DNA from: Lachnospiraceae bacterium
GTDB lineage: Bacteria; Bacillota; Clostridia; Lachnospirales; Lachnospiraceae
DNA length: 46,240 nt
NCBI GenBank assembly: GCA_015057955.1
Contig: SVDE01000006.1
Location: 1 to 46,240, forward strand
Direction of reading: 5' to 3'
The notes beneath the pieces are model-generated. The model searched no databases. It had not been told where the DNA came from and worked only from the letters and a program-made list of their open reading frames with translations. Shown piece by piece: positions 18,382 through 27,179 of the stretch (positions are counted from its first letter, which is position 1; each line of letters opens with the position of its first letter). Made by a program: the position numbers and the translations under genes.

Positions 18382-18460
18382 GCCGGCTGCGGGACCATGC
18401 CGGCCGCGGGATTGCATGCCGGCCGCGGGATCGCGCCGGCCACGGGATTGCATACCGGCT
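18382..18460. repeat. GC-rich tandem repeat with alternating 17/19-bp units
   Basis: gccggctgcgggaccat / gccggccgcgggattgcat / gccggccgcgggatcgc / gccggccacgggattgcat / accggctgc...; 36-bp higher-order period. Confidence 0.85.
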
Positions 18461-18611
18461 GCCTCTGATCTCAGGGTCTACATGTAAAATGTCTCTAAAA
18501 GTATTGAGATTAGAGGCAATTATAGGCGGAAACTAGTGAGATTAGAGGTGAATGTGCCTCTAATCTCATGATTTTAATTAAAAGTTATCCGAAATTACCG
18601 AGATTAGAGGC
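18461..18611 (+). repeat. Composite element r-33-f-(32)-f-r-32-f (locus L4)
   Basis: GCCTCTGATCTC (18461)-33nt-GAGATTAGAGGC (18506); GAGATTAGAGG (18538); GCCTCTAATCTC (18556)-32nt-GAGATTAGAGGC (18600). Confidence 0.9.
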
Positions 18612-18641
18612 AAACTGCTGAAACAATGGAAGAAGTAAGAC

Positions 18642-20783
18642 ATGAAACCTATACATGAAATAATAGCAGAAGAATTGAATGTAAAGCCTGAGTACGTGAA
18701 GAACGTCATCGAGCTGCTGGACGACGGCAACACGATCCCGTTCATTGCGCGCTACAGAAAGGAAGTTCATGGGAGCATGGACGACACCAAGCTCAGGAAA
18801 CTGGAGGAGCGCCTTGCTTCATTGAGGAACCTCCTTGAGAGGAAGGAGACTGTGCTCCGGAGCATTGAGGAGCAGGGTGCCCTTACCGATGAGATCGCTC
18901 GTGCGCTTGATGAAGCGCTCACGATGACAGCGGTCGAAGACATTTACAGGCCGTACCGCCAGAAGAGGAAGACCAGGGCGTCAGCAGCCAAGGAGAAAGG
19001 CCTTGAGCCGCTGGCGGAGTTCCTGCTTTCGCAGGGCGGCGGGTCGCCTTTGGATGAAGCGCTGCGCTACGTTGACGCGGAAAAAGGCGTTGCGGACGCA
19101 GATGAAGCCCTGCACGGCGCAATGGACATCATTGCTGAGAAGGCCTCCGACGACAGCAACATCCGCGCGCGCCTTCGAAACCTGGCTGAGCACACAGCCG
19201 AGCTGGCCGTCAAAGCTGCGGGCGAAGAAGACTCAGTGTACAGGCAGTACTATGAGTTCTCCCAGAGGGTGTCCCGCATGAAAGGCTACCAGGTTCTCGC
19301 GATAAACCGCGGCGAGAAGGAAGGATTCCTGAAGGTTGGTATTGCATTTGAAGACGAGAGATCAGTTGAGATAATTGAGAAAGCGTTTGGACTCAAGTCG
19401 TCACCTTCTTATGAGTATCTGAAGGAGGCGATGGAGGATTCATATAGCAGGCTCATCAAACCGTCGCTCGAAAGGGAACTGCGAAACTCCCTGACCGACG
19501 AGGCGGCTAAAGGCGCGATCGACAACTTCGCGATGAACCTGAAGCCCCTGCTCATGCAGCCGCCTGTTAAGGGCAAGGTCACGCTGGGGCTCGACCCCGG
19601 CTACACACACGGCTGCAAGGCGGCGGTCGTGGACGGGACCGGCAAGGTGCTGGACACCACGGTCGTTTATCTGACATTTTCCGAGGCACGCAGGCAGGAG
19701 GGCATGCGCGTCCTTGAAGGACTCATAAAGAAGCACGGCGTTGAGACAATCGCGATCGGAAACGGGACGGCCTCCCGTGAGACCGAGGCTGCTGTGGTTG
19801 AGATGCTGCCGCGCGCCGGCGCCGGTGTTGGCTACGCGATAGTAAATGAAGCCGGCGCGTCTGTCTACTCCGCCTCCGAGCTTGCGGCCGAAGAGTTCCC
19901 TGACTACGACGTGAACCTGAGGTCCGCAATCTCCATCGCGAGAAGGCTCCAGGATCCGCTTGCTGAGCTGGTCAAGATCGACCCGATGGCGATTGGCGTC
20001 GGGCAGTATCAGCACGACATGCCGAAGGCCCAGCTGGAAAATGCCCTCGGCGGCGTTGTCGAGGACTGCGTAAATGCGGTCGGCGCTGACATCAATACCG
20101 CAAGCCCGGCCCTGCTTTCCAGGATATCGGGGCTTACCAAGACGACCGCGAAGAACATTGTAAGTTACCGTGAAGAGAACGGGATATTTAAGAGCCGCAA
20201 GGACATCCTGAAGGTTCCAAAGCTCGGACCTAAAAGCTTCGAGCAGTGCGCCGGGTTCCTTCGCGTTCCGGAGAGCCGCGAGATCCTTGACAATACGGGC
20301 GTTCACCCCGAAAGCTACGCGGCCGCTCGTGCGCTGCTTTCGCTTTGCGGATACGGGGAAGATGACATAAGATCGCACAAGGCGGATGGCCTTCGAGCGA
20401 AGATCGAGGCGATCGGCTGGAAGAAGGCTGCTGCTGAGTGCGGCTGCGGCGTGCCGACATTAACTGACATTGCCGCCGAGCTCATGAAGCCGGGGCGTGA
20501 CCCCAGGGATGAGCTGCCGCCCACGGTGCTTAGGAAAGATGTCCTTGAGATGAAGGACCTTAAGCCCGGCATGAAGCTTAAGGGCACGGTCCGCAACGTC
20601 ACGGACTTCGGCGCTTTCGTGGACATAGGCGTCCACCAGGACGGGCTCGTCCACATCTCCCAGCTTGCGGACCGTTTCGTGAAGCACCCGTCTGACATTG
20701 TGAAGGTCGGTGACATCGTTGATGTCACCGTTCTGGAAGTCGACGAGGCAAAGAAGCGGATCTCGCTGACTATGAAGAAATGA
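18642..20783 (+). CDS. tex: Tex family RNA-binding transcription accessory protein
   Basis: VTLGLDPGYTHGCKAAVVDGTGKVLDTTVVYL (YqgF-like), HhH region, C-terminal S1 domain GTVRNVTDFGAFVDIGVHQDGLVHISQLADRFV. Confidence 0.97.
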   Translation: MKPIHEIIAEELNVKPEYVKNVIELLDDGNTIPFIARYRKEVHGSMDDTKLRKLEERLASLRNLLERKETVLRSIEEQGALTDEIARALDEALTMTAVEDIYRPYRQKRKTRASAAKEKGLEPLAEFLLSQGGGSPLDEALRYVDAEKGVADADEALHGAMDIIAEKASDDSNIRARLRNLAEHTAELAVKAAGEEDSVYRQYYEFSQRVSRMKGYQVLAINRGEKEGFLKVGIAFEDERSVEIIEKAFGLKSSPSYEYLKEAMEDSYSRLIKPSLERELRNSLTDEAAKGAIDNFAMNLKPLLMQPPVKGKVTLGLDPGYTHGCKAAVVDGTGKVLDTTVVYLTFSEARRQEGMRVLEGLIKKHGVETIAIGNGTASRETEAAVVEMLPRAGAGVGYAIVNEAGASVYSASELAAEEFPDYDVNLRSAISIARRLQDPLAELVKIDPMAIGVGQYQHDMPKAQLENALGGVVEDCVNAVGADINTASPALLSRISGLTKTTAKNIVSYREENGIFKSRKDILKVPKLGPKSFEQCAGFLRVPESREILDNTGVHPESYAAARALLSLCGYGEDDIRSHKADGLRAKIEAIGWKKAAAECGCGVPTLTDIAAELMKPGRDPRDELPPTVLRKDVLEMKDLKPGMKLKGTVRNVTDFGAFVDIGVHQDGLVHISQLADRFVKHPSDIVKVGDIVDVTVLEVDEAKKRISLTMKK

Positions 20784-20790
20784 TATGCGG

Positions 20791-21152
20791 CGCTAGGGGG
20801 TGGTTTACCCCCTAGCGTCATGTTTTTATGACATTATCTATCGAAAGTGGTACGCTAGGGGGCAATTTTGGCAGGAGCTGAGGCGTTAGGGGGCAGAAAG
20901 TGCCCCCTAGCGCCGGGGTTTGAAGGTGCCAGAGACAAAAAACAAGCCGTTAGGGGGCAATGTGCCCCCTAACGGCAGAGGTTGAATAACAAAAGTAATG
21001 GCAGAGGTCGAATAACAAAAGTAAAGCCGCTAGGGGGTGGTTTACCCCCTAGCGCCGGGGTATGAAGGTGTCAGAGACAAAAAACAAGCCGTTAGGGGGC
21101 AATGTGCCCCCTAACGGCAGAGGTCACATAGCAAAAGTAGTGCCCCCTAACG
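20791..21152 (+). repeat. Composite array of f/r arms with 35-nt spacers (locus L5)
   Basis: f CGYTAGGGGG at 20791, 20853, 20884, 20948, 21028, 21090; r CCCCCTARCG at 20808, 20903, 20965, 21045, 21107, 21143; r-to-f gaps 35, 35 and 35 nt (one gap is 53). Confidence 0.95.
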
Positions 21153-21176
21153 GCGATAGAGATAAGATCATATATA

Positions 21177-21761
21177 TTAAACCGGCCGCGGGCTTCCGCA
21201 GTTCGGGCAGAACTTGGTGGTGTTCTGGCTTCCGCAAGTGCAGATCCATTTGCCTTGCTCTGTGAGGAAGTTGGCAAAGATATTTGCTTCCGGAGTTACG
21301 GTGCGGATGAATTCGCCTGTGTCCTCACATTCTTTCAGCAGTTCCTCAATCTTTTCCTCAAGAGTCTTTAATGCATTGTGGTAGGAGCCGCCCTGGATGG
21401 TGACGTTGTTGCGGGTGCTGCCGCCTAAACTGCTGTCGTCAAATGTCATCCTGATCGTAACACTAACAAAATTGTCATACATCATAATGGGGAATTCTTT
21501 ATCCGCCAGTTCTTCAAGATGCTTTTCTGCGACAAGATCCCTGACTTTCTGCGCAGCTTCGGGTGTGACCAGGTATTCGTTTGCTGTGGTCTGCCCGTGG
21601 ACATTCTCGCTGATGGTGAGCACTGCCGTGCCGTCCTCCTTCCACTCAAGCGCCTTGTCAAGGCTTGAGCCTGTTCCCATCATCATTCCATTTGAAAAAA
21701 GGTTGTAACTGAATTCGATCAGCGGACCGTGGGTTTTAACGTTTAGATCAGGCATGTTCAT
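21177..21761 (-). CDS. Zinc-ribbon containing hypothetical protein
   Basis: C-terminal WICTCGSQNTTKFCPNCGSPRPV zinc ribbon. Confidence 0.7.
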   Translation of the reverse strand: MNMPDLNVKTHGPLIEFSYNLFSNGMMMGTGSSLDKALEWKEDGTAVLTISENVHGQTTANEYLVTPEAAQKVRDLVAEKHLEELADKEFPIMMYDNFVSVTIRMTFDDSSLGGSTRNNVTIQGGSYHNALKTLEEKIEELLKECEDTGEFIRTVTPEANIFANFLTEQGKWICTCGSQNTTKFCPNCGSPRPV

Positions 21762-21849
21762 TTCCCTTTCGTAAAGTGTATTTAGATTATGGCATGATTA
21801 CTATGGTATAATCAACTGAAATTGAAAGGCTGGGGCGAAAGGAACAAAC

Positions 21850-22230
21850 ATGCAGTTTTTAGAAGGTTCGGGATGGAAAGCCTGCTTTGACGAAGAGAGA
21901 GAACTCTATACGGCAAAGACAAGTTATCCCGGTGCATTTAATCTATATGAGATCACGAAGGAGACATACAACGCCTTAAGCGGAGGTACTCTTAACGATG
22001 AAGAGGCGTACATCCTGATCAGTGACAGCGGGCGCCATTTGTACATGTGCGTGGATGACCGCTGCGGGCCTCCCTACACAGTGGTCCTTGATGATGATTA
22101 TGAAAAACTCTGTCCCTGGACAGAGATCCCGGGCAGTAGCCATGTCTGGAGCAAAGAGCTTACAGATGCAGCCGTGGAAGTATTTGCCTTGGAGGCGGAT
22201 AACCGGGAGCAGAGAAGAAAAAGGAGATAA
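21850..22230 (+). CDS. Hypothetical protein
   Basis: Complete 126-aa ORF; family not recognised. Confidence 0.5.
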   Translation: MQFLEGSGWKACFDEERELYTAKTSYPGAFNLYEITKETYNALSGGTLNDEEAYILISDSGRHLYMCVDDRCGPPYTVVLDDDYEKLCPWTEIPGSSHVWSKELTDAAVEVFALEADNREQRRKRR

Positions 22231-22319
22231 TAGGATGGTAAAAGCCCCCTGGCGCCAGTTGATAAGAAACTTGACGGAGAAATCCAAGTTATTATATTAT
22301 TTCCATTGATGTGGTAATT

Positions 22320-22916
22320 ATGGAAAAGATAAACAGTGTTCCTTTTAATGTATATACTGAACATCGTTTCAGGCTGTCGATCGAAGAATCGCTCAGTCTT
22401 ATGTCTGGCGGAAGATTTTACAAAAAGGACAAAGGGGAATCGATATATGATGCCGGGAAAGCGGCGGATACGGTTTATTATCTTAAAAGCGGTTCTATAA
22501 AATATCACATGATCTATCCCGATGGCAGTGACCGGACAACGGCGATAGCAGAATCACCGTCATTCCTTGGAGTAATGAATCTTATTCCCGGCCAGGAGGT
22601 GATCAATTACTGCACAGCAGTAACAGAGTGCGAATTATATACCTGTCCGATAACTGTTTTCATGCAGCGTCTGAAGGAACGGGATCTGTCTGATAAATTC
22701 CTGGAATTCTGCCTTGGCGCGTTTCGGCATTCATATCAGAATCTTACAAGTCTTCTTTATCAGGACCGTTTGCAGCTGGTGGATTCTCTGCGTACAAACA
22801 GTGATCTGACGCTTCAGGAAATAGCGGATATCTTGGGATGTACAAGGATCCATGTTTCCAGGCTGAGCAAACAGCTGCGGGACAGCAAGAAGAAATCCGG
22901 GGATAACGAAGAATAG
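22320..22916 (+). CDS. Crp/Fnr family transcriptional regulator
   Basis: Cyclic-nucleotide-binding-like domain (DTVYYLKSGSIKYHMIYPDGSDRTTAIAESPSFLG) and HTH LTLQEIADILGCTRIHVSRLSKQL. Confidence 0.9.
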   Translation: MEKINSVPFNVYTEHRFRLSIEESLSLMSGGRFYKKDKGESIYDAGKAADTVYYLKSGSIKYHMIYPDGSDRTTAIAESPSFLGVMNLIPGQEVINYCTAVTECELYTCPITVFMQRLKERDLSDKFLEFCLGAFRHSYQNLTSLLYQDRLQLVDSLRTNSDLTLQEIADILGCTRIHVSRLSKQLRDSKKKSGDNEE

Positions 22917-22939
22917 CAAAATATTAAACATCTGATCAT

Positions 22940-22978
22940 AAAGACTGCAGTTTTAAACAAAAACCGCAGTCTTTTTTT
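22940..22978 (+). terminator. Intrinsic terminator after the Crp/Fnr regulator
   Basis: AAAGACTGCaG...cCGCAGTCTTTTTTT. Confidence 0.85.
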
Positions 22979-22998
22979 GTGCAGAAAAAAAGACAAAG

Positions 22999-23063
22999 TG
23001 TAACCTGAGGATACATCATCCGTTTTTTTCAGTTGATAAAATTTTTACATAATCACTTACATA
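22999..23063 (+). promoter_or_regulatory. Putative Crp/Fnr-family operator plus promoter for the catabolic cluster
   Basis: TGTAACC-TGA-GGATACA (22999-23015, 6/7 symmetric) upstream of TTGATA (23033-23038) and a weak TACATA (23058-23063, 19-bp spacer). Confidence 0.5.
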
Positions 23064-23075
23064 TTTATTGTTTTT

Positions 23076-24260
23076 ATGAACGGAGACATAAAAGTGGATA
23101 AATATAAGTACAGCACAGACCACAATGAAATGAGGAGACGCTGGGAGGTTACTCTGGCTGAAATGGATAAGCAGGAGATCGACTGTCTTATCCTTTATGC
23201 GACCGTTGGCAGACTGAACGGCTCCATGATGTACCTGACTGATGTATTTACTTCCGGCAGTTATCCGCACTGCGGAATGTTCAGCAGGGATGGCATATTC
23301 CTGTTTGGTCACGGATATAAAGGCGGGACCATGGCACCGGCCGAAAAACTTGGGCTGATCAATATCACAGAAAACATAGGCATTCCGATCACACCGGCCA
23401 TGTGTTATGCGGACAATGATTTCCCGGCGGAGATGGAGAGGATCATTAAAAGCCGTGGATATAAAAAGATAGGTTTTGTCGACATGGCAAAGACGGCCGC
23501 ATCTATTTACAAATATCTTACGGAGAACCTTCGCGAATGTGAATTTGTAAATGCCACAGACATGATAGACCAGATTAAGGCAGTGAAGTCTGAATATGAC
23601 ATTCAGCGCTGGAAAGATGCAATCGATACCGTTGAAAAAGTCTTTGCGCAGTTTCCTTCAGTTGTGAAACCCGGGATGACAGAGCACCAGGTTGTCTGTG
23701 AGATGGAATACATAGCCAGGTCATTTGACTGCCCGGTTACCAGTATCATGATGGGATCAGATCCTAAAAAACCGATCAAGAGTCCAGACATTTACAGAAA
23801 CAAGGTTATAGAAGAGCATGACTATATCAACTTTCTCCTTGAGCTGGCAGCCCCCGGCGGATTATGGTGCGAGATCGCAAGGATATTCAGTTTTGGCGAG
23901 CCAAGCACTGAAATGCGAAAAGCTGAAAAGGATTCGGTCGAACTTCAGGCACTCATTGCTAAAAACGCTGTTCCGGGTGCAAGTCCGGCGGAACTTCTCG
24001 CATTGCTTAACAGCAAGCTTACCGCCCGGGGATACCGGCCCGAAACCAGGATATTTGCCCATGGCCAGGGCTACGACATCGTGGAACGCCCGGTCTTTTG
24101 TGCCGATGAGACCATGGAATTAAAAGAGAACATGATAGTCGCCATTCACCCGTCCTGTGGAAATGCAGACGCATACTGCGGTAATACAGATGACTATATG
24201 ATTACAAAGAGCGGAGCAGTAAGGCTAAATACAATTCCAAGCGGTATATGGGTTCTATAG
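23076..24260 (+). CDS. M24 (pita-bread/creatinase-prolidase fold) family protein with non-canonical metal-site residues
   Basis: Overall M24 layout with FAHGQGYDIVERP and LKENMIVAIHPS; usual D/D/H/E/E positions read as E/E/H/H/D. Confidence 0.8.
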   Translation: MNGDIKVDKYKYSTDHNEMRRRWEVTLAEMDKQEIDCLILYATVGRLNGSMMYLTDVFTSGSYPHCGMFSRDGIFLFGHGYKGGTMAPAEKLGLINITENIGIPITPAMCYADNDFPAEMERIIKSRGYKKIGFVDMAKTAASIYKYLTENLRECEFVNATDMIDQIKAVKSEYDIQRWKDAIDTVEKVFAQFPSVVKPGMTEHQVVCEMEYIARSFDCPVTSIMMGSDPKKPIKSPDIYRNKVIEEHDYINFLLELAAPGGLWCEIARIFSFGEPSTEMRKAEKDSVELQALIAKNAVPGASPAELLALLNSKLTARGYRPETRIFAHGQGYDIVERPVFCADETMELKENMIVAIHPSCGNADAYCGNTDDYMITKSGAVRLNTIPSGIWVL

Positions 24261-24272
24261 GCAGGAACAAAG

Positions 24273-25241
24273 ATGAATATAAGGAAAATAGTTTTTTATA
24301 CAAACAATAAACCCAACGGCTTCCCCTTTAGTGAAGCTCAGACTGAAAGGCTAAGGGAAGCTTCAAAGGGGGCGGAACTCGTATTTACCGGGATAGACGA
24401 GGAAAGGCTCATGCTTGAAGCAGCTGACTGCGATGTCGCTGTAGCCCAGAATAATTTCCCTTTGCCCGGCAGCTTTTTTGAGAAAGCCCCGCAGCTGAAG
24501 TGGGTGCACTGCCTTATGTCGGGCGTGGACAGGATGGATATTCCGAAAGGAGTGACACTGACATCCACAAAGGGAACTCATGGCGCACCTATCTCAGAGC
24601 ATGTTCTTGCGATGATGCTTTTTGCAGCAAGAAAACTCGGGACCGCAAGAGATAACCAGCACGAAAAACGGTGGGAGCGTATTTCACAGCTTACAGAATT
24701 GAACGGCGCCACAGCCGGAATAGTAGGACTCGGAAACATAGGTAGTGAGGTAGCTTCCCTGCTGGGCAGGATCGGGATGAGAGTTATTGCTACCAGCCGT
24801 TCCGTCCCCAGCGAAGAAAGGATGTCAGTCATTTCCGCCTACTATCAAAAAGAGAGGTTTGATGAGTTCCTTGCGGAATGTGATCATGTCATCTTGAACG
24901 TCCCGCTGACTGCGGAAAGCAGGCATATGTTTTCCAAAGAGCAGTTTGAAAAAATGAAGGACAGCGCCTGGATCATAAACGTAGCCAGGGGAGCTGTCAT
25001 TAACGAGGTGGACCTGATAGAAGCACTTAAAAATGGATGCATTGCAGGTGCCTGCCTGGATGTCGCAGAGACAGAACCTCTGCCGCAGGACAGTCCGCTC
25101 TGGGAAATGGAAAATGTTCTGATCACACCGCATGTGGCAAACAGTACCCCGCGTAAGATGGAAAGGATAACAGACCTACTTGCGGAGAACATAAGGCGTT
25201 ACATTAATGACGAGTCGCTTCTTTACATCGAGAACAGCTAA
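24273..25241 (+). CDS. D-isomer-specific 2-hydroxyacid dehydrogenase family protein
   Basis: GIVGLGNIGSEVASLLGRIGMRV NAD site; INVARGAVINEVDLIEAL; LITPHVANST. Confidence 0.93.
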   Translation: MNIRKIVFYTNNKPNGFPFSEAQTERLREASKGAELVFTGIDEERLMLEAADCDVAVAQNNFPLPGSFFEKAPQLKWVHCLMSGVDRMDIPKGVTLTSTKGTHGAPISEHVLAMMLFAARKLGTARDNQHEKRWERISQLTELNGATAGIVGLGNIGSEVASLLGRIGMRVIATSRSVPSEERMSVISAYYQKERFDEFLAECDHVILNVPLTAESRHMFSKEQFEKMKDSAWIINVARGAVINEVDLIEALKNGCIAGACLDVAETEPLPQDSPLWEMENVLITPHVANSTPRKMERITDLLAENIRRYINDESLLYIENS

Positions 25242-25322
25242 ATAAAATGAACATCTTCAGACAGGTAGAAGTCTGAAAAATTAAATAATGCTGTAAAGCA
25301 CAATAAAGAAAAGGAGATAACC

Positions 25323-27077
25323 ATGAAAACAAAAAGAATCTTGTCACTTGTTTTAGCAGTCGTGCTGGCGGGATCTCTCCTGGCAGCATGCGGCGGTGGA
25401 GGCGGAAATGCCACAACTGCTGCCCCTGCAGAAACCACGGCAGCTCCGGCTGAAACTACTGCCGCTCCTGCTGAGACAACAGCTCCGGCGGAAGAGACTA
25501 CCACGCAGGAAGTCCTTCAGGAATTCGATCACAAAGACCTTGTAGTCGGAATCACTGCTGATCCTAAATACTGGGATCCGTGGTCAGACTTTAATCAGGG
25601 CCGAAGAGATACTATTCCGGTCATCTACCAGTGCCTTGCATCCTATGTTCCTGATCTCGAAGGCGGAGAGGTTATCGAGTATCTTGTACTTGCAGAGAGC
25701 TATGAAAACACCGCTGATGATGAATGGACCGTCAAGATCAGGGAAAATATTGTTGATACTGCAGGCAACAAGTTTGATGCAAACGATGTCAAGTTCTGCC
25801 TTGATACTGCAAGAGAAAAAGGAATCTGGGCTGAGCTGAACGCAGTTGACGACATTATCGTAAAAGATGATTACACAGTAGTTTTCAAGACAAATAAAAA
25901 CCTTAAGGTTGGTGACTTCCAGAACATACTTACAAACTTCCCGATGGTCACCCAGGAATCATATGAGGCATCAGCTGACGCAATGGTAAGCATGCCTGTC
26001 GGAACTACTGGATATGTAATGGAAAGCTACACAGCCGGAGAAAGCGTTGTATTTAAGAAGGCTGATTCATATTGGAACGATGCAGCCAATGAATCACAGG
26101 ATCCTGCTGAAGGATACTGCCCGTGGTTCGACTGCAGGATACTTGATTCCATTACTTTCAAGTTCATCACTGATGACTCCGCAATGTCCATAGCACTTGA
26201 AAACGGTGAGATCGATATCACTTCCAACCTCAGTGCGGCAAATGCAACTGTACTTCAGGCAAATCCTGATTTCGCAGTAGGCACACGTCCCGGAAACATG
26301 TATGGAATTTCTTTCAACGTTTCCGACACATCACCTACAAAGAATATCAATCTGAGACAGGCTATTGCATATGCAGTAGACTCAGCAGGCGTTCTTCAGC
26401 TGGCGGCATCCGGCGCCGGAACCATCCTTAAGGCATGGGCTTATCCGACATATACCGACTGGCAGGATGCATGGGACAGCGCTGATTACTTCGGCTATGA
26501 CCTTGCAAAGGCTCAGGATTATCTCAAGAAGTACTATGAAGAGACAGGTACCACAGCTGCAGACCTTCATATCCGTCTTCTTACTCAGAGCAGCAGATCT
26601 GACAGCAAGATCGCAGAGGCTGTACAGGGATACATTGTTGCCCTTACAGGAAATGAGAACTGCGTTGAGATAGTCGGAGTTGAGCGTACAGTATACGAGT
26701 CAATGTGGGAAGCTGATGACACATTTGATATTCTCCTTCTCTATGGCCAGACAGATACACGTACAACATGCTGCTACACCTGGAGCCGTCAGGCAAATCA
26801 GGAAAAGACAATGAGTGGAAATGATGTATGGCATTCAAACGATGATGAGGGACAGAGACTCCTTCAGCTTGCGATCGACGTGGACACTCATTCAGATCAG
26901 ACTGTTGCAGACTTCCAGAAGTATATCAACGATCAGGTATATATTAAGAACATGTTCTCAATTGACACATTTATCGTAGGCAAGAGCTGGATAAGCAACA
27001 TCGGACACTTCTCCGGTTACAAGGATGGCCTTCCTGTATGCACACTTAGATTTGATTGGGCAAATTCAGGCAAATAA
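25323..27077 (+). CDS. ABC transporter substrate-binding lipoprotein, family 5 (Opp/Dpp type)
   Basis: Lipobox SLLAAC, Thr/Ala/Pro-rich linker, DVKFCLDTARE / LRQAIAYAVD motifs; followed by matching ABC genes. Confidence 0.93.
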   Translation: MKTKRILSLVLAVVLAGSLLAACGGGGGNATTAAPAETTAAPAETTAAPAETTAPAEETTTQEVLQEFDHKDLVVGITADPKYWDPWSDFNQGRRDTIPVIYQCLASYVPDLEGGEVIEYLVLAESYENTADDEWTVKIRENIVDTAGNKFDANDVKFCLDTAREKGIWAELNAVDDIIVKDDYTVVFKTNKNLKVGDFQNILTNFPMVTQESYEASADAMVSMPVGTTGYVMESYTAGESVVFKKADSYWNDAANESQDPAEGYCPWFDCRILDSITFKFITDDSAMSIALENGEIDITSNLSAANATVLQANPDFAVGTRPGNMYGISFNVSDTSPTKNINLRQAIAYAVDSAGVLQLAASGAGTILKAWAYPTYTDWQDAWDSADYFGYDLAKAQDYLKKYYEETGTTAADLHIRLLTQSSRSDSKIAEAVQGYIVALTGNENCVEIVGVERTVYESMWEADDTFDILLLYGQTDTRTTCCYTWSRQANQEKTMSGNDVWHSNDDEGQRLLQLAIDVDTHSDQTVADFQKYINDQVYIKNMFSIDTFIVGKSWISNIGHFSGYKDGLPVCTLRFDWANSGK

Positions 27078-27179
27078 TATCTAAATCGACATCTGTTAGT
27101 GCGCTGCCTGTGATTCTGATTGCGGGCAGCGCAGTGTCGCTAAGTACAGAAAAACGTTATCTGTGAAAGGATGCGTAAT

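Noticed and set aside
19440-20378. 312-aa ORF antisense to tex
   Set aside because: No family resemblance; a shadow ORF in a GC-rich, strongly coding opposite strand.
20791-21116. CRISPR array: 27-nt palindromes at 62-bp spacing with 35-nt unique spacers
   Set aside because: Loops and arms vary between repeats, half-units and a 53-nt gap break the pattern, two spacers are near-duplicates, single r-S-f copies exist elsewhere, and no cas genes are in the window.
21062-21265. 67-aa + strand ORF
   Set aside because: Lies across the L5 repeats and antisense to the zinc-ribbon gene; no SD or family signal.
25417-25502. Tandem APAETTA-coding repeat in the SBP gene
   Set aside because: Ordinary low-complexity lipoprotein linker; no separate function inferred.
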